DNA of 54,921 nt. Origin: Mogibacterium sp. GTDB lineage: Bacteria; Bacillota; Clostridia; Peptostreptococcales; Anaerovoracaceae. The stretch spans positions 1 to 54,921 of the forward strand of contig JAFRJV010000058.1 in NCBI GenBank assembly GCA_017432075.1. Direction: 5' to 3'. How positions within the stretch are numbered: position 1 is the stretch's first letter; each line of letters begins with the position of its first letter. Both the position numbers and the translations under genes were made by a program. Shown one piece after another: positions 24,690 through 33,008 of this stretch. The notes under the pieces are model-generated. The model saw only the letters and a list, made by a program, of their open reading frames with translations, ran no database searches and was not told the DNA's origin.

Positions 24690-26966
24690 ATGAAAAGCAT
24701 TATCAAAAGAGACGGCAAGGAGATGCCGTTCGACGAGTCTAAGATCTTCAATGCCATCTATGCAGCCAACAAGGCAGTAGACGGCGAGAAGATGACGAGC
24801 ATCGACTTCACTTACCTCACTAAGAAAGTCGTAGAACAGCTCGACGGCGAGACATGCACTGTAGAACAGGTGCAAGATATCGTCGAGGCTATGCTCATCA
24901 AGTATGACTGGGAAAAGACCGCCAAAGCTTACATCCTTTACCGCGCTGAGCATGCAAAGATCCGTGAGGCTGAATCGGATCTGATGAACATCTACAACGA
25001 GCTCACTTATTCGTACTCGAAGGATGCTGACATCAAGAGAGAGAATGCCAATATCGACGGCGACACATCGATGGGCACCATGCTCAAGTATGGTTCGGAA
25101 GGTGCTAAGTACTTTGTAGACAACTACGTACTTCCGAAAGACATCGCTAAGGCTCATATCAACGGTGACATCCACATCCACGACAAGGATTTCTACATGC
25201 TCACCGAGACATGCTGCCAGATCGACCTGATCAAGCTCTTCAAGGACGGATTCTGCACAGGTCACGGCTACCTCAGAGAGCCGCAGTCGATCATGAGCTA
25301 TGCTTCACTGGCATGCATCGCGATCCAGGCTAACCAGAACGAGATGCACGGCGGCCAGTCGGTACCTAACTTCGACTATGCTATGGCACCGGGTGTCGCA
25401 AGAACATATATAAAGGAGTTCTTCTCGGCACTGACTGAGATCATTGCCGCAAAGCTCGACGCGGCTTATCCGGACGCAAAGGCCATTGCAGACAAGATCA
25501 AGGCTGAGGCACCTGCTCCGACACTTGCAACCAACGGTTCGTACGGCGAAGTGCTGGGCGAGTGGTTCGATAAGGCGGGCTGGGCCGGCGGACTCACAAG
25601 AGAGCAGCTGGTAAGATGCAGCGCACAGGCAGCAGAGGCAGCATGGGCAAGGACAGACAAGATGACCTACCAGGCAATGGAGGCTCTTATCCACAACCTC
25701 AACACCATGAACTCCAGAGCCGGCGCACAGGTTCCGTTCAGCTCGGTCAACTTCGGTACAGACACTACTCCTGAAGGCCGCATGGTCATCAAGAATTTCC
25801 TGCTCGCTACGGAGGCAGGACTCGGAAACGGTGAAACACCGATCTTCCCTGTATCTATCTTCAAGGTAAAAGAGGGCATCAACTACAACGAGGGAGATCC
25901 TAACTATGATCTCTTCAAGCTGGCGATCAGATGCAGCGCAAAGAGGCTGTTCCCTAACTTCAGCTTCCTCGACGCTCCTTTCAACAAGAAGTTCTACAGA
26001 CAGGGCGACTATAACACGGAAGTTGCTTACATGGGATGCCGTACGAGAGTAATGGCCAACAACTACGACCCTACAAAGGCTGTAGTATGCGGCAGAGGAA
26101 ACCTCTCGTTCACATCGATCAACCTGCCTAGACTTGCCATCGAGTCCAACAGAGACTTCGACGTATTCTACAAGAAGCTCGATGCCATGATGGATCTCGT
26201 TGCGAGACAGCTGCTCCACAGGTTCAAGATCCAGTGCAGCAAGAAAGGCCGCAACTATCCGTTCCTGATGGGACAGGGCATCTGGATCGACTCCGACAAC
26301 ATCGGACCTGATGACAGCGTTGCTGAAATACTCAAGCACGGCACGCTCTCGATCGGATTCATCGGACTTGCCGAGACCATGAAGGCTCTGACAGGCAAGC
26401 ATCACGGCGAAGATGAAAGAGCCAGAGAGCAGGCATTTGAGATCATCAAGCACATGAGAGCGGTCTGCGACAGGAAGAGCGCAGAGACAGGCCTCAATTT
26501 CACGCTTCTCGCTACACCTGCTGAGGGACTTTCCGGAAGATTCGTAAAGATCGACAGGGAAAAGTACGGCAAGCTGCCTGGGATCACAGACAGAGACTAC
26601 TACACCAACTCGTTCCATGTTCCGGTATATTATCCGATCGGAGCATTCGAGAAGATCGCCATCGAGGCACCTTATCATGACCTCACAAATGCCGGCCACA
26701 TCAGCTATGTTGAGCTTGACGGTGATACAGCGAAGAATCCTGAAGCTTTCGAATCTGTAATCAGATTCATGAAGGAAGCCGGCGTCGGATACGGTTCGGT
26801 CAACCATCCTGTAGACAGAGACCCGGTCTGCGGATACACGGGAGTCATCGATGACGTCTGCCCGAGATGCGGAAGACGCGAAGGCGAGCCTGTTACGATC
26901 GAGAGACTGAATGAGCTTCGCATGAGGTTCCCGAGTGTACCGGTACCATGCGACTGCAACCGCTAA
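24690..26966 (+). CDS. nrdD: Anaerobic ribonucleotide reductase NrdD lacking its glycyl-radical segment
   Basis: The 758-residue protein has an N-terminal ATP-cone (about 3-95) for dATP/ATP activity control and the class III reductase core, with NTMNSRAGAQVPFSS, RLFPNFSFLDAPFN and MGCRTRV (Cys450, the likely thiyl-radical cysteine). Near the C-terminus the zinc region is DPVCGYTG and CPRCGRREGE (Cys714, 724, 727). Asp711 stands where many family members have the first zinc cysteine, and CDC at 754-756 may supply ligands. The chain then stops: the R-x-x-GY glycyl-radical motif that ends other class III enzymes is missing and is found in the separate ORF 167 bp downstream. It reduces ribonucleoside triphosphates without oxygen. 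Confidence 0.95.
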   Translation: MKSIIKRDGKEMPFDESKIFNAIYAANKAVDGEKMTSIDFTYLTKKVVEQLDGETCTVEQVQDIVEAMLIKYDWEKTAKAYILYRAEHAKIREAESDLMNIYNELTYSYSKDADIKRENANIDGDTSMGTMLKYGSEGAKYFVDNYVLPKDIAKAHINGDIHIHDKDFYMLTETCCQIDLIKLFKDGFCTGHGYLREPQSIMSYASLACIAIQANQNEMHGGQSVPNFDYAMAPGVARTYIKEFFSALTEIIAAKLDAAYPDAKAIADKIKAEAPAPTLATNGSYGEVLGEWFDKAGWAGGLTREQLVRCSAQAAEAAWARTDKMTYQAMEALIHNLNTMNSRAGAQVPFSSVNFGTDTTPEGRMVIKNFLLATEAGLGNGETPIFPVSIFKVKEGINYNEGDPNYDLFKLAIRCSAKRLFPNFSFLDAPFNKKFYRQGDYNTEVAYMGCRTRVMANNYDPTKAVVCGRGNLSFTSINLPRLAIESNRDFDVFYKKLDAMMDLVARQLLHRFKIQCSKKGRNYPFLMGQGIWIDSDNIGPDDSVAEILKHGTLSIGFIGLAETMKALTGKHHGEDERAREQAFEIIKHMRAVCDRKSAETGLNFTLLATPAEGLSGRFVKIDREKYGKLPGITDRDYYTNSFHVPVYYPIGAFEKIAIEAPYHDLTNAGHISYVELDGDTAKNPEAFESVIRFMKEAGVGYGSVNHPVDRDPVCGYTGVIDDVCPRCGRREGEPVTIERLNELRMRFPSVPVPCDCNR

Positions 26967-26982
26967 TCAGACGGAAATACGA

Positions 26983-27015
26983 TTATCCACAGGGTTATCC
27001 ACAGACTTATCCACA
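26983..27015 (+). promoter_or_regulatory. Cluster of three DnaA boxes
   Basis: TTATCCACA occurs perfectly at 26983-26991, 26995-27003 and 27007-27015, all in the same orientation, with 3-bp gaps and an exact 12-bp period. This is the consensus DnaA box. The cluster lies between nrdD and the glycyl-radical ORF, about 50 bp upstream of that ORF's promoter. The last box also forms CCACA/TGTGG (27011-27026), a small inverted repeat. Confidence 0.85.
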
Positions 27016-27064
27016 AGATGATGTGGTATGCCATAAAATATACAACAATATACATTAATATTGC

Positions 27065-27093
27065 TTTACAAATCCCTATGCAGGGAATAAAAT
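27065..27093 (+). promoter_or_regulatory. Internal promoter before the glycyl-radical ORF
   Basis: TTTACA (27065-27070), a 17-bp spacer and TAAAAT (27088-27093). The spacer contains the inverted repeat TCCCT/AGGGA. Just upstream, CAATATACATTAATATTG (27046-27063) is an AT-rich dyad that faintly resembles an NrdR box. Confidence 0.6.
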
Positions 27094-27133
27094 GAGTGCG
27101 CACAAAAAGAAGAAATAATACGGAGGTGCCGGT

Positions 27134-27301
27134 ATGAATAATAAAGTCGTCAAGAATGTAAACGGTCAGGTCGGTGAAGGCGTTGGATTCGAGAGAATCA
27201 GAAGGATCACAGGATATCTCGTCGGAACACTCGACAGATTCAACAACGGCAAGAGAGCCGAGGTACAGGACAGAGTTAAGCACGGACTGTCCCACAACTA
27301 A
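27134..27301 (+). CDS. Stand-alone glycyl-radical subunit of the anaerobic ribonucleotide reductase
   Basis: The ORF has 55 codons. After a polar N-terminus of about 20 residues it reads RIRRITGYLVGTLDRFNN, then GKRAEVQDRVKHG. This is the C-terminal glycyl-radical segment that is normally fused to class III NrdD, with Gly27 (in RITGYL) as the radical site. The preceding nrdD lacks exactly this part. GGAGGT lies 6 bp before the ATG, a promoter precedes it and a hairpin follows, so it looks like an expressed gene and not a frameshift remnant. It probably docks into NrdD, and NrdG would place the radical on it. Whether this split form has been described I cannot tell. Confidence 0.88.
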   Translation: MNNKVVKNVNGQVGEGVGFERIRRITGYLVGTLDRFNNGKRAEVQDRVKHGLSHN

Positions 27302-27322
27302 TTGACCATCTGAATGCAAATG

Positions 27323-27358
27323 GCCGCCTGAACCGGAAAGCGGTGGGCGGCTATTTTT
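27323..27358 (+). terminator. Terminator or attenuator between the glycyl-radical ORF and nrdG
   Basis: GCCGCC (27323-27328) pairs with GGCGGC (27346-27351), with an inner CCG/CGG stem, followed by TATTTTT. nrdG starts only 20 bp later, so read-through must feed it or it has another promoter. This could lower nrdG relative to the radical subunit. Confidence 0.65.
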
Positions 27359-27378
27359 GTGAAAGAAGAGGTACTGCA

Positions 27379-27951
27379 ATGGTCGAGATGGACAAAAGCA
27401 AGGACAAAAGCAAAAAAATAAGAGTGTGCGGTATCGAACCGGAGTCGATAGTTGACGGACCTGGTTTCAGGTACGTGCTGTTCGTACAGGGCTGCCCGCA
27501 TCACTGCCACGGATGTCACAACCCGGAGTCGTGGGCTTTTGATGCCGGATACGACATGACAGTCAATGAGGTCTTTGAGGATATATGCGGCAGGCCATGG
27601 CTTCGCGGAGTGACTTTTTCCGGCGGAGAGCCTTTCGAGCAGGTGCCGGCGCTTCTGGACCTTGCGAAGAACATAAAGGGAGCAGGTCTCACTCTTATGA
27701 GTTACAGCGGCTATACGCTTGAAGAGCTTGAAGCGAGACATGATAAAGCGACCGATGAGCTTCTGGAAATGCTCGATATTCTTGTGGATGGTAGATATGA
27801 CGAGAAGCTGCGCAATCTGACTCTCGTGTACTGCGGATCCGAAAACCAGCGCGTTATTGATATGAAGAAGACAAGAATAGCGAGAAAGGAGGGAGACACC
27901 GGAATGGTGATCCCTTACAAGTCAGGATTCGATTTCGAGATAAAGATCTGA
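27379..27951 (+). CDS. nrdG: Anaerobic ribonucleotide reductase activating protein NrdG
   Basis: The 190-residue radical SAM protein has the CxxxCxxC cluster motif in GCPHHCHGCHNP and the TFSGGEPF SAM-binding motif. It uses a [4Fe-4S] cluster and S-adenosylmethionine to make the glycyl radical, here presumably on the separate 55-residue subunit. The start at 27379 follows GAAGAGGT; an upstream in-frame ATG at 27343 would begin inside the terminator hairpin. Confidence 0.94.
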   Translation: MVEMDKSKDKSKKIRVCGIEPESIVDGPGFRYVLFVQGCPHHCHGCHNPESWAFDAGYDMTVNEVFEDICGRPWLRGVTFSGGEPFEQVPALLDLAKNIKGAGLTLMSYSGYTLEELEARHDKATDELLEMLDILVDGRYDEKLRNLTLVYCGSENQRVIDMKKTRIARKEGDTGMVIPYKSGFDFEIKI

Positions 27952-27968
27952 CCATGGAGGCATCGTAA

Positions 27969-29150
27969 ATGAAACTCGAACTTGTAGCGACAGCGACATT
28001 CGGCCTCGAGGCAGTAGTAAGACGTGAGATCGAAGCGCTCGGTTATAAAGTAATAAAAACAGAAGACGGACGGGTCACGTATATGGGCGACGAGCGCGCC
28101 ATAGCAAGATCGAACCTGTGGCTGAGAACGGCGGACAGAGTATATGTGCGCATGGGTGAATTCAGGGCGACTGAATTCGAAGATCTCTTCCAGCAGACAA
28201 AGGCTCTGGAATGGGAGAGTATCATTCCGCTCGAAGGAGCGTTCCCGGTCGTGGGAGGATCGGTCAAATCAGTCCTCCACAGTGTTCCGGCCTGTCAGAA
28301 GATAATTAAAAAGGCAGTCTCAGTGAGGCTGTCCGAGTTTTATTGCAGGGAAATGATGCCGGAGACCGGCTCCGAGTACCGGATAAGGTTCATCGCCCAC
28401 AAGGATCAGTTTCTGCTGCTGCTTGATACCAGCGGTGCCGGTCTGCACAAGAGGGGATACAGGGTGCGTGACGTGGCGGCTCCTATGAAGGAGACTCTTG
28501 CCGCAGCACTCGTGCAGCTCAGCTTTTACAGAAAGGACCGGATCCTGGTGGATCCGTGCTGCGGCTCGGGGACCATCCCTATAGAAGCCGCCCTCATCGC
28601 GCGCAATATAGCGCCGGGCCTTGGGCGGTCATTCGCCTCTGAAGGCTGGGATATAACAGGCGTTGGCCTCTGGAAGGAGGAGAGGCGGCTGGCCTATGAG
28701 GCCGCCGACACGGGCGCGGACGGACCGCTTCACATAACAGCAATGGACATCGATCCGAGAGCCGTCCGCGCGGCAAAGGAAAACGCGGATGAGGCCGGCG
28801 AATCCGATGATATAGACATAGTGAAAATGGACATGACCGCATGGGAGCCCGGCGCGGGTATCCCAAAGGGCGCGTCGAAAGACGATCATGTCGTCGTCAT
28901 ATCCAACCTCCCATACGGCAAGCGTATCGGAAACGACGACTCCATCAAAGCCATATACGCGCATATCCGCACAATAATGGAGGAATGCCCTAACTGGTCC
29001 TTCTTTCTTATCACATCCGACAAGTCTCTGGAAAAAGAACTCGGACGTAAGGCGGACAGACGCAGAAAGTTGTATAATGGAACAATAGAAACGCAGTTTT
29101 ATCAGTACCACGGAGCCAGACCCGTAAAACGCGAGGTGAACCATGACTAA
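27969..29150 (+). CDS. THUMP-domain rRNA/tRNA methyltransferase (RlmL-like)
   Basis: The 393-residue protein has an N-terminal ferredoxin-like/THUMP region (about 1-165) and a class I SAM-dependent methyltransferase domain with DPCCGSGTIPIEAA and the catalytic-loop motif SNLPYGKRIG. Family members methylate a guanine N2 in 23S rRNA or tRNA. Here the usual NPPY reads NLPY, which is the common form in this subgroup or a minor variation. GGAGG precedes the ATG. It overlaps the next gene by 8 bp. Confidence 0.88.
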   Translation: MKLELVATATFGLEAVVRREIEALGYKVIKTEDGRVTYMGDERAIARSNLWLRTADRVYVRMGEFRATEFEDLFQQTKALEWESIIPLEGAFPVVGGSVKSVLHSVPACQKIIKKAVSVRLSEFYCREMMPETGSEYRIRFIAHKDQFLLLLDTSGAGLHKRGYRVRDVAAPMKETLAAALVQLSFYRKDRILVDPCCGSGTIPIEAALIARNIAPGLGRSFASEGWDITGVGLWKEERRLAYEAADTGADGPLHITAMDIDPRAVRAAKENADEAGESDDIDIVKMDMTAWEPGAGIPKGASKDDHVVVISNLPYGKRIGNDDSIKAIYAHIRTIMEECPNWSFFLITSDKSLEKELGRKADRRRKLYNGTIETQFYQYHGARPVKREVNHD

Positions 29151-30078
29151 AAAAGATTTCTACTATCCTTCGACAGACGGCAAAACACAGATACACGCTA
29201 TAAGATGGGAACCGGAAGGTGAGCCGAAAGCAATACTGCAGATAATCCACGGCATGGTCGAGTTCATAGACAGGTATGATGACTTTGCAAAATACCTCAC
29301 CGGGCACGGCTATCTGGTCACGGGCGAAGACCATATCGGCCACGGAGCATCGGTACAGTCCGATGAATACCACGGCTACTTCGGCGACGAGGGCAATGCG
29401 TGGGTAATTGCAGACATACATCGACTCAGAGAGATGATGCAGAAGGAATTCCCGGGTGTGCCTTACCTCATGCTGGGACACAGCATGGGATCGTTCCTGA
29501 TCAGACAGTATATCACCGAGAACGGAGCGGATTATGCTAAAGGACTCTCGGGCGTCATCATCATGGGAACAGGCTGGCAGCCGGCTCCTGTACTTGCAGC
29601 AGGCAAACTTGTCGCAAAGATGCTGGGAACCAAAAAAGTAGGCAAGCCGGCGAAGCTTATAGACGGAATGTCGTTCGGCTCGTATCTCAAGAAAATCGAG
29701 AATCCGCGCACCATTTCCGACTGGCTGACCAAAGATGAGAAGATAGTTGACTGGTACAGGAATGAGCCATGGTGCACATTCCACTTCACTCCGAATGCGT
29801 ACTATCACATGTTCAGCGGCATGCAGAAGGCCCACGACATCGAACGCATGAAGAAGCTTCCTGAAGGACTCCCTATCCTGATCACATCCGGTGCGGAAGA
29901 TCCTGTCGGAGCCTGGGGCGAAGGTGTTCGCAAGACTTTCATGGTCTACAGTGACAACACGAAGTGTGACGTCTCAATAAAGATCTACGATGATGACAGG
30001 CACGAGATCCTCAACGAGACTGACAAGGATCAGGTCTACGCAGACATGCTTGAGTTCCTGGACAGCTGCCTGAAGTAA
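29143..30078 (+). CDS. Alpha/beta hydrolase, monoacylglycerol lipase-like
   Basis: The 311-residue protein has the nucleophile elbow LGHSMGS, an early oxyanion-region HGMVEFIDRYDDFA, and a late acid/His pair (SGAEDPVG and DDDRHEILNE). This fits the serine-aminopeptidase S33 / lysophospholipase fold. It should hydrolyse an ester, possibly a monoglyceride or lysolipid. No signal peptide. The start overlaps the preceding gene by 8 bp. Confidence 0.87.
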   Translation: MTKKDFYYPSTDGKTQIHAIRWEPEGEPKAILQIIHGMVEFIDRYDDFAKYLTGHGYLVTGEDHIGHGASVQSDEYHGYFGDEGNAWVIADIHRLREMMQKEFPGVPYLMLGHSMGSFLIRQYITENGADYAKGLSGVIIMGTGWQPAPVLAAGKLVAKMLGTKKVGKPAKLIDGMSFGSYLKKIENPRTISDWLTKDEKIVDWYRNEPWCTFHFTPNAYYHMFSGMQKAHDIERMKKLPEGLPILITSGAEDPVGAWGEGVRKTFMVYSDNTKCDVSIKIYDDDRHEILNETDKDQVYADMLEFLDSCLK

Positions 30079-30096
30079 GGGCATCCCACATACCGG

Positions 30097-30864
30097 ATGG
30101 AATACGGCGCAGCTCTCATAACACGAATAATCACCGCTGCCGTTCTGGCCATATTATTTGGCAACGGCAGTGTTGTCGCGTTTAACCGCATAAAACCGCG
30201 CTGGTTCGAAGACTACGACGAGGATCAGTCGGGCACGGTACCGGGAGAGCCACGCAAGGTTCTTCCGCCAAAGCTTCTGGAGGCCGACAATGCAGGCCGC
30301 CAGAGGATCCCGAGCAGTCCGTGGAAGTATGCATTCACGGGATATTTTGCGATTACAGGCGTTTATCTGGCAATAAGGGGCGGGAGCCTCACATATGAGA
30401 TTTCGGTCCTCTGCGTGCTGTTTATCGTCCTTGAGATGGCGATGGCAGACCAGATGTACAGGATTGTTCCGGATGAGTTCAGCATAATGCTGGCGATATC
30501 CGCTGCGGCTTTTGTCCAGTACCATGAGAACTGGTGGGAGCCTGCTGCGGGAGCGGCGCTCGGGCTTGGGATCTCACTGGCGATACTGCTGCTGGGCCTG
30601 CTTCTGTTCAGAACGGGAAGCATAGGCGGTGCGGACATCAAGTTCTTCACCTGCATGGGCCTGGTGACCGGCAGGACGGGAATAGCCATCATATTTATAA
30701 TGACCACGCTGCTCTTTGCGGTCCACTCGGCAGTTCTGATAGCGGCAAAAAGGGGCAGCATAAAGGACAGGAACCCGATGCTTCCGTCGGCGTGTGCCGC
30801 GGTTACTGTATACTTCCTTTTCCTCTTCAATACGGGAGACATGCTTTTGCTGAATCTGTTCTGA
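30097..30864 (+). CDS. Prepilin-peptidase-like (A24) membrane protein
   Basis: The 255-residue protein has about seven hydrophobic segments. Two aspartates fit the A24 aspartic protease family: one in ADQMYRIVPDE and one in GGADIKFF (the GxGD position). The N-terminal zinc-cysteine and methylase region of bifunctional PilD is missing; a charged loop (about 35-70) lies there instead. No type IV pilin or secretion gene is nearby, so its substrate is unclear. It follows the hydrolase by 18 bp. Confidence 0.78.
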   Translation: MEYGAALITRIITAAVLAILFGNGSVVAFNRIKPRWFEDYDEDQSGTVPGEPRKVLPPKLLEADNAGRQRIPSSPWKYAFTGYFAITGVYLAIRGGSLTYEISVLCVLFIVLEMAMADQMYRIVPDEFSIMLAISAAAFVQYHENWWEPAAGAALGLGISLAILLLGLLLFRTGSIGGADIKFFTCMGLVTGRTGIAIIFIMTTLLFAVHSAVLIAAKRGSIKDRNPMLPSACAAVTVYFLFLFNTGDMLLLNLF

Positions 30865-30888
30865 TAACACAGGAGTTTCTCTTATATA

Positions 30889-31662
30889 ATGGGCGTGAAT
30901 GTACTGATCAAAATCGAATACGACGGCACGGATTTCAGCGGATGGCAAATACAGCCCGATGTCCGCACTGTGCAGGGCGAGATAGAGCATGTGCTCAGGT
31001 ACATTGCCGGCGAGCCAGTGCACATACACGGAACCAGCAGGACCGATGCGGGAGTGCATGCGCTCGGACAGTGCGCTACCTTCGAATGGAATTCGAACAT
31101 GCCCGTGGAAAAACTGCCTGAGGTGATGAACCGCAGGTTCGGTGCGGGAGGAGAAGGCAGAAGCGGAGCTCCCGGAGATATTCGCATCATATCTGCGGAT
31201 GTGATGCCTGATGATTTCCATGCGAGATACTCCTGCAAAGGCAAGACATACAGATATGTCATCGATAAGACAGGCGACATCTTCGTAAGGAACCGCGCTT
31301 TTCAGTATCCGGGAGCATCTGATCTGAACACGGATGCTATGCGCCGGGCGGCAGCTCACATAGTCGGAACTCACGATTTCAAATGCTTTGAGACAGCGGG
31401 AGGCACTCCGCGTGAGTCGACGGTGAGGACAGTCAGCAGACTCGATATAAGCGAAGATGAAAAGTCGATCGTGATCGAGATAACGGGCGACGGATTCCTG
31501 TATAATATGGTGAGGATCATCACGGGAACGCTCGTGGAAGCCGGCGCGGGCAAAAGGACGGCGGACAGCGTCCGCGAGGCAATAGAGAGCCGCGACCGTT
31601 CAAAAGCAGGGTTCACTTCGCCGCCGCAGGGGCTCTACCTTAAAGAGATATATTTCGAATAA
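30889..31662 (+). CDS. truA: tRNA pseudouridine synthase TruA
   Basis: The 257-residue protein opens with IEYDGTDFSGWQ and has the catalytic aspartate in GTSRTDAGVHALGQ, then YRYVI and GDGFLYNMVRIITGTL. It makes pseudouridine at positions 38-40 of tRNA. AGGAG lies 13 bp before the ATG, a wide spacing. Confidence 0.96.
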   Translation: MGVNVLIKIEYDGTDFSGWQIQPDVRTVQGEIEHVLRYIAGEPVHIHGTSRTDAGVHALGQCATFEWNSNMPVEKLPEVMNRRFGAGGEGRSGAPGDIRIISADVMPDDFHARYSCKGKTYRYVIDKTGDIFVRNRAFQYPGASDLNTDAMRRAAAHIVGTHDFKCFETAGGTPRESTVRTVSRLDISEDEKSIVIEITGDGFLYNMVRIITGTLVEAGAGKRTADSVREAIESRDRSKAGFTSPPQGLYLKEIYFE

Positions 31663-31678
31663 AACGACAGGAGATAAA

Positions 31679-32437
31679 TTGTACAAAGTCAGGATAGACA
31701 AATTTGAAGGACCGTTCGACCTTCTCATATACCTTCTCGAAAACGCGAGAATGGACATATATGACATAAAGGTCGCCGAGATAACGGAGCAGTATATCGG
31801 CTATCTCAAGGAAATGGAGGAGCTCAACGTTGAGGTCGATACCGAGTTTATAGTGCTCGCAGCTGTACTGATACGCCTGAAATCCCGCATGCTGCTGCCG
31901 AGGATAAACGAGGCCGGAGAGATCGAGATAGTCGAGGATCCGAGGATCGAGCTCAGGGGAAGGCTTCTCGACTACATGCGCATCAAGAAGGCTGCCGAAA
32001 TGCTGATGGCAGCCGAGGAGTACAACCTCGCGGTGCATGAAAAACCTGCCGAGGACATGTCCGTTTATCTTGAAAACCCTGACGAGATACTGCAGGTCAG
32101 TGACGAACAGATGGTGAACGCATTCATAATGTTCCTGACCCGCAAGCGGAAAGTAGAGGAAGTCACGAGACGCTACAGCAGGGTACGCCGCCGCAAGGAG
32201 ACCATAGAGACGCGTATCAGCGAAATGACGGAGCTCCTCGAAAAGAAGTTCAGAGAAGGAAACGGCAAGGTGCTCTTCAATGAGCTGCTGCCTGAGAAGC
32301 CGGACAGATACGACATCACTCTAAGCTTCATGTCGCTGCTCTCGATGATAAAGAATCAGGGCTACGACGCAGAGCAGAATGAGAACTTCGGCGAAATAAA
32401 AGTTATCAAGAGGGAGATCGCAGATGTACAGCAATAA
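31679..32437 (+). CDS. scpA: Segregation and condensation protein ScpA
   Basis: The 252-residue kleisin starts with the family signature FEGPFDLLIYLLENARMDIYDI and has the C-terminal winged helix ending near VIKREI. With ScpB and SMC it forms the bacterial condensin. The start is TTG: AGGAGA is well placed and no ATG matches the conserved N-terminus. It overlaps scpB by 14 bp. Confidence 0.95.
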   Translation: MYKVRIDKFEGPFDLLIYLLENARMDIYDIKVAEITEQYIGYLKEMEELNVEVDTEFIVLAAVLIRLKSRMLLPRINEAGEIEIVEDPRIELRGRLLDYMRIKKAAEMLMAAEEYNLAVHEKPAEDMSVYLENPDEILQVSDEQMVNAFIMFLTRKRKVEEVTRRYSRVRRRKETIETRISEMTELLEKKFREGNGKVLFNELLPEKPDRYDITLSFMSLLSMIKNQGYDAEQNENFGEIKVIKREIADVQQ

Positions 32438-33008
32438 AACGATGAAATCCGCGCTCGAGACCATGATGTTCATGTGGGGAGAGCCGCTCGAAGTAAAGGA
32501 TGCGGCTGAGGTACTTGAGGCAGACAAAAATGTAATAAGAGGACTGTTCCGGGAACTTCAGGCGGAATACGAGCAGGAGGGCAGAGGTATAAGGATACGC
32601 GAAGTCGATGACGCTTTCGGTTTCATTACATTGGCCGAGAACGACATTTTCCTCAAAAAGCTCTGCACCCCGGTAAGGGTCAGAAGGCTGTCGCAGGCTG
32701 CGCTCGAGGTGCTGGCCATCATAGCTTACCGCCAGCCGGTGACCAGATCGGAGATCGATTCCATCAGGGGCATAAAGAGCGAGCGAGTCATTGACGGACT
32801 TATAGACAAGGGTCTTATAGAAATATCCGGCAGGTCAGAGGGTGTGGGAAGACCGCTGATCTATGCGACAACAAAAGAGTTTCTGAAGAAGTTCGGATTC
32901 TCCTCGCTGAAAGACCTTCCGGAAGTACCGGAATACGAAGAGATGAGAAGGGAACGCGAAGAGGAAGGCTACGGCCAGATAGCGATAGATTTTGAGGAAA
33001 AGGAATGA
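32424..33008 (+). CDS. scpB: Segregation and condensation protein ScpB
   Basis: The 194-residue protein has two winged-helix domains with LSQAALEVLAIIAYRQPVTRSEI and GRSEGVGRPLIYATTKEFL. It binds the ScpA kleisin in the SMC complex. It overlaps scpA by 14 bp and rluB by 4 bp (ATGA), so all three are translationally coupled. Confidence 0.96.
   Translation: MYSNKTMKSALETMMFMWGEPLEVKDAAEVLEADKNVIRGLFRELQAEYEQEGRGIRIREVDDAFGFITLAENDIFLKKLCTPVRVRRLSQAALEVLAIIAYRQPVTRSEIDSIRGIKSERVIDGLIDKGLIEISGRSEGVGRPLIYATTKEFLKKFGFSSLKDLPEVPEYEEMRREREEEGYGQIAIDFEEKE

Noticed and set aside
24690-26807. 500-codon open frame on the minus strand of nrdD (25305-26807)
   Set aside because: It is the antisense shadow of a highly expressed gene with biased codons; it has no recognisable domain or translation start.
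27092-27118. Eight-codon ORF MSAHKKKK upstream of the glycyl-radical ORF
   Set aside because: Its ATG lies within the -10 element of the likely promoter, so it would not be on that transcript, and it has no ribosome binding site.
26880-27140. Simple frameshift or sequencing error joining nrdD to the glycyl-radical ORF
   Set aside because: Both ORFs are intact, the gap is 167 bp with DnaA boxes, a promoter and a ribosome binding site, and no other frame carries the missing motif across it.
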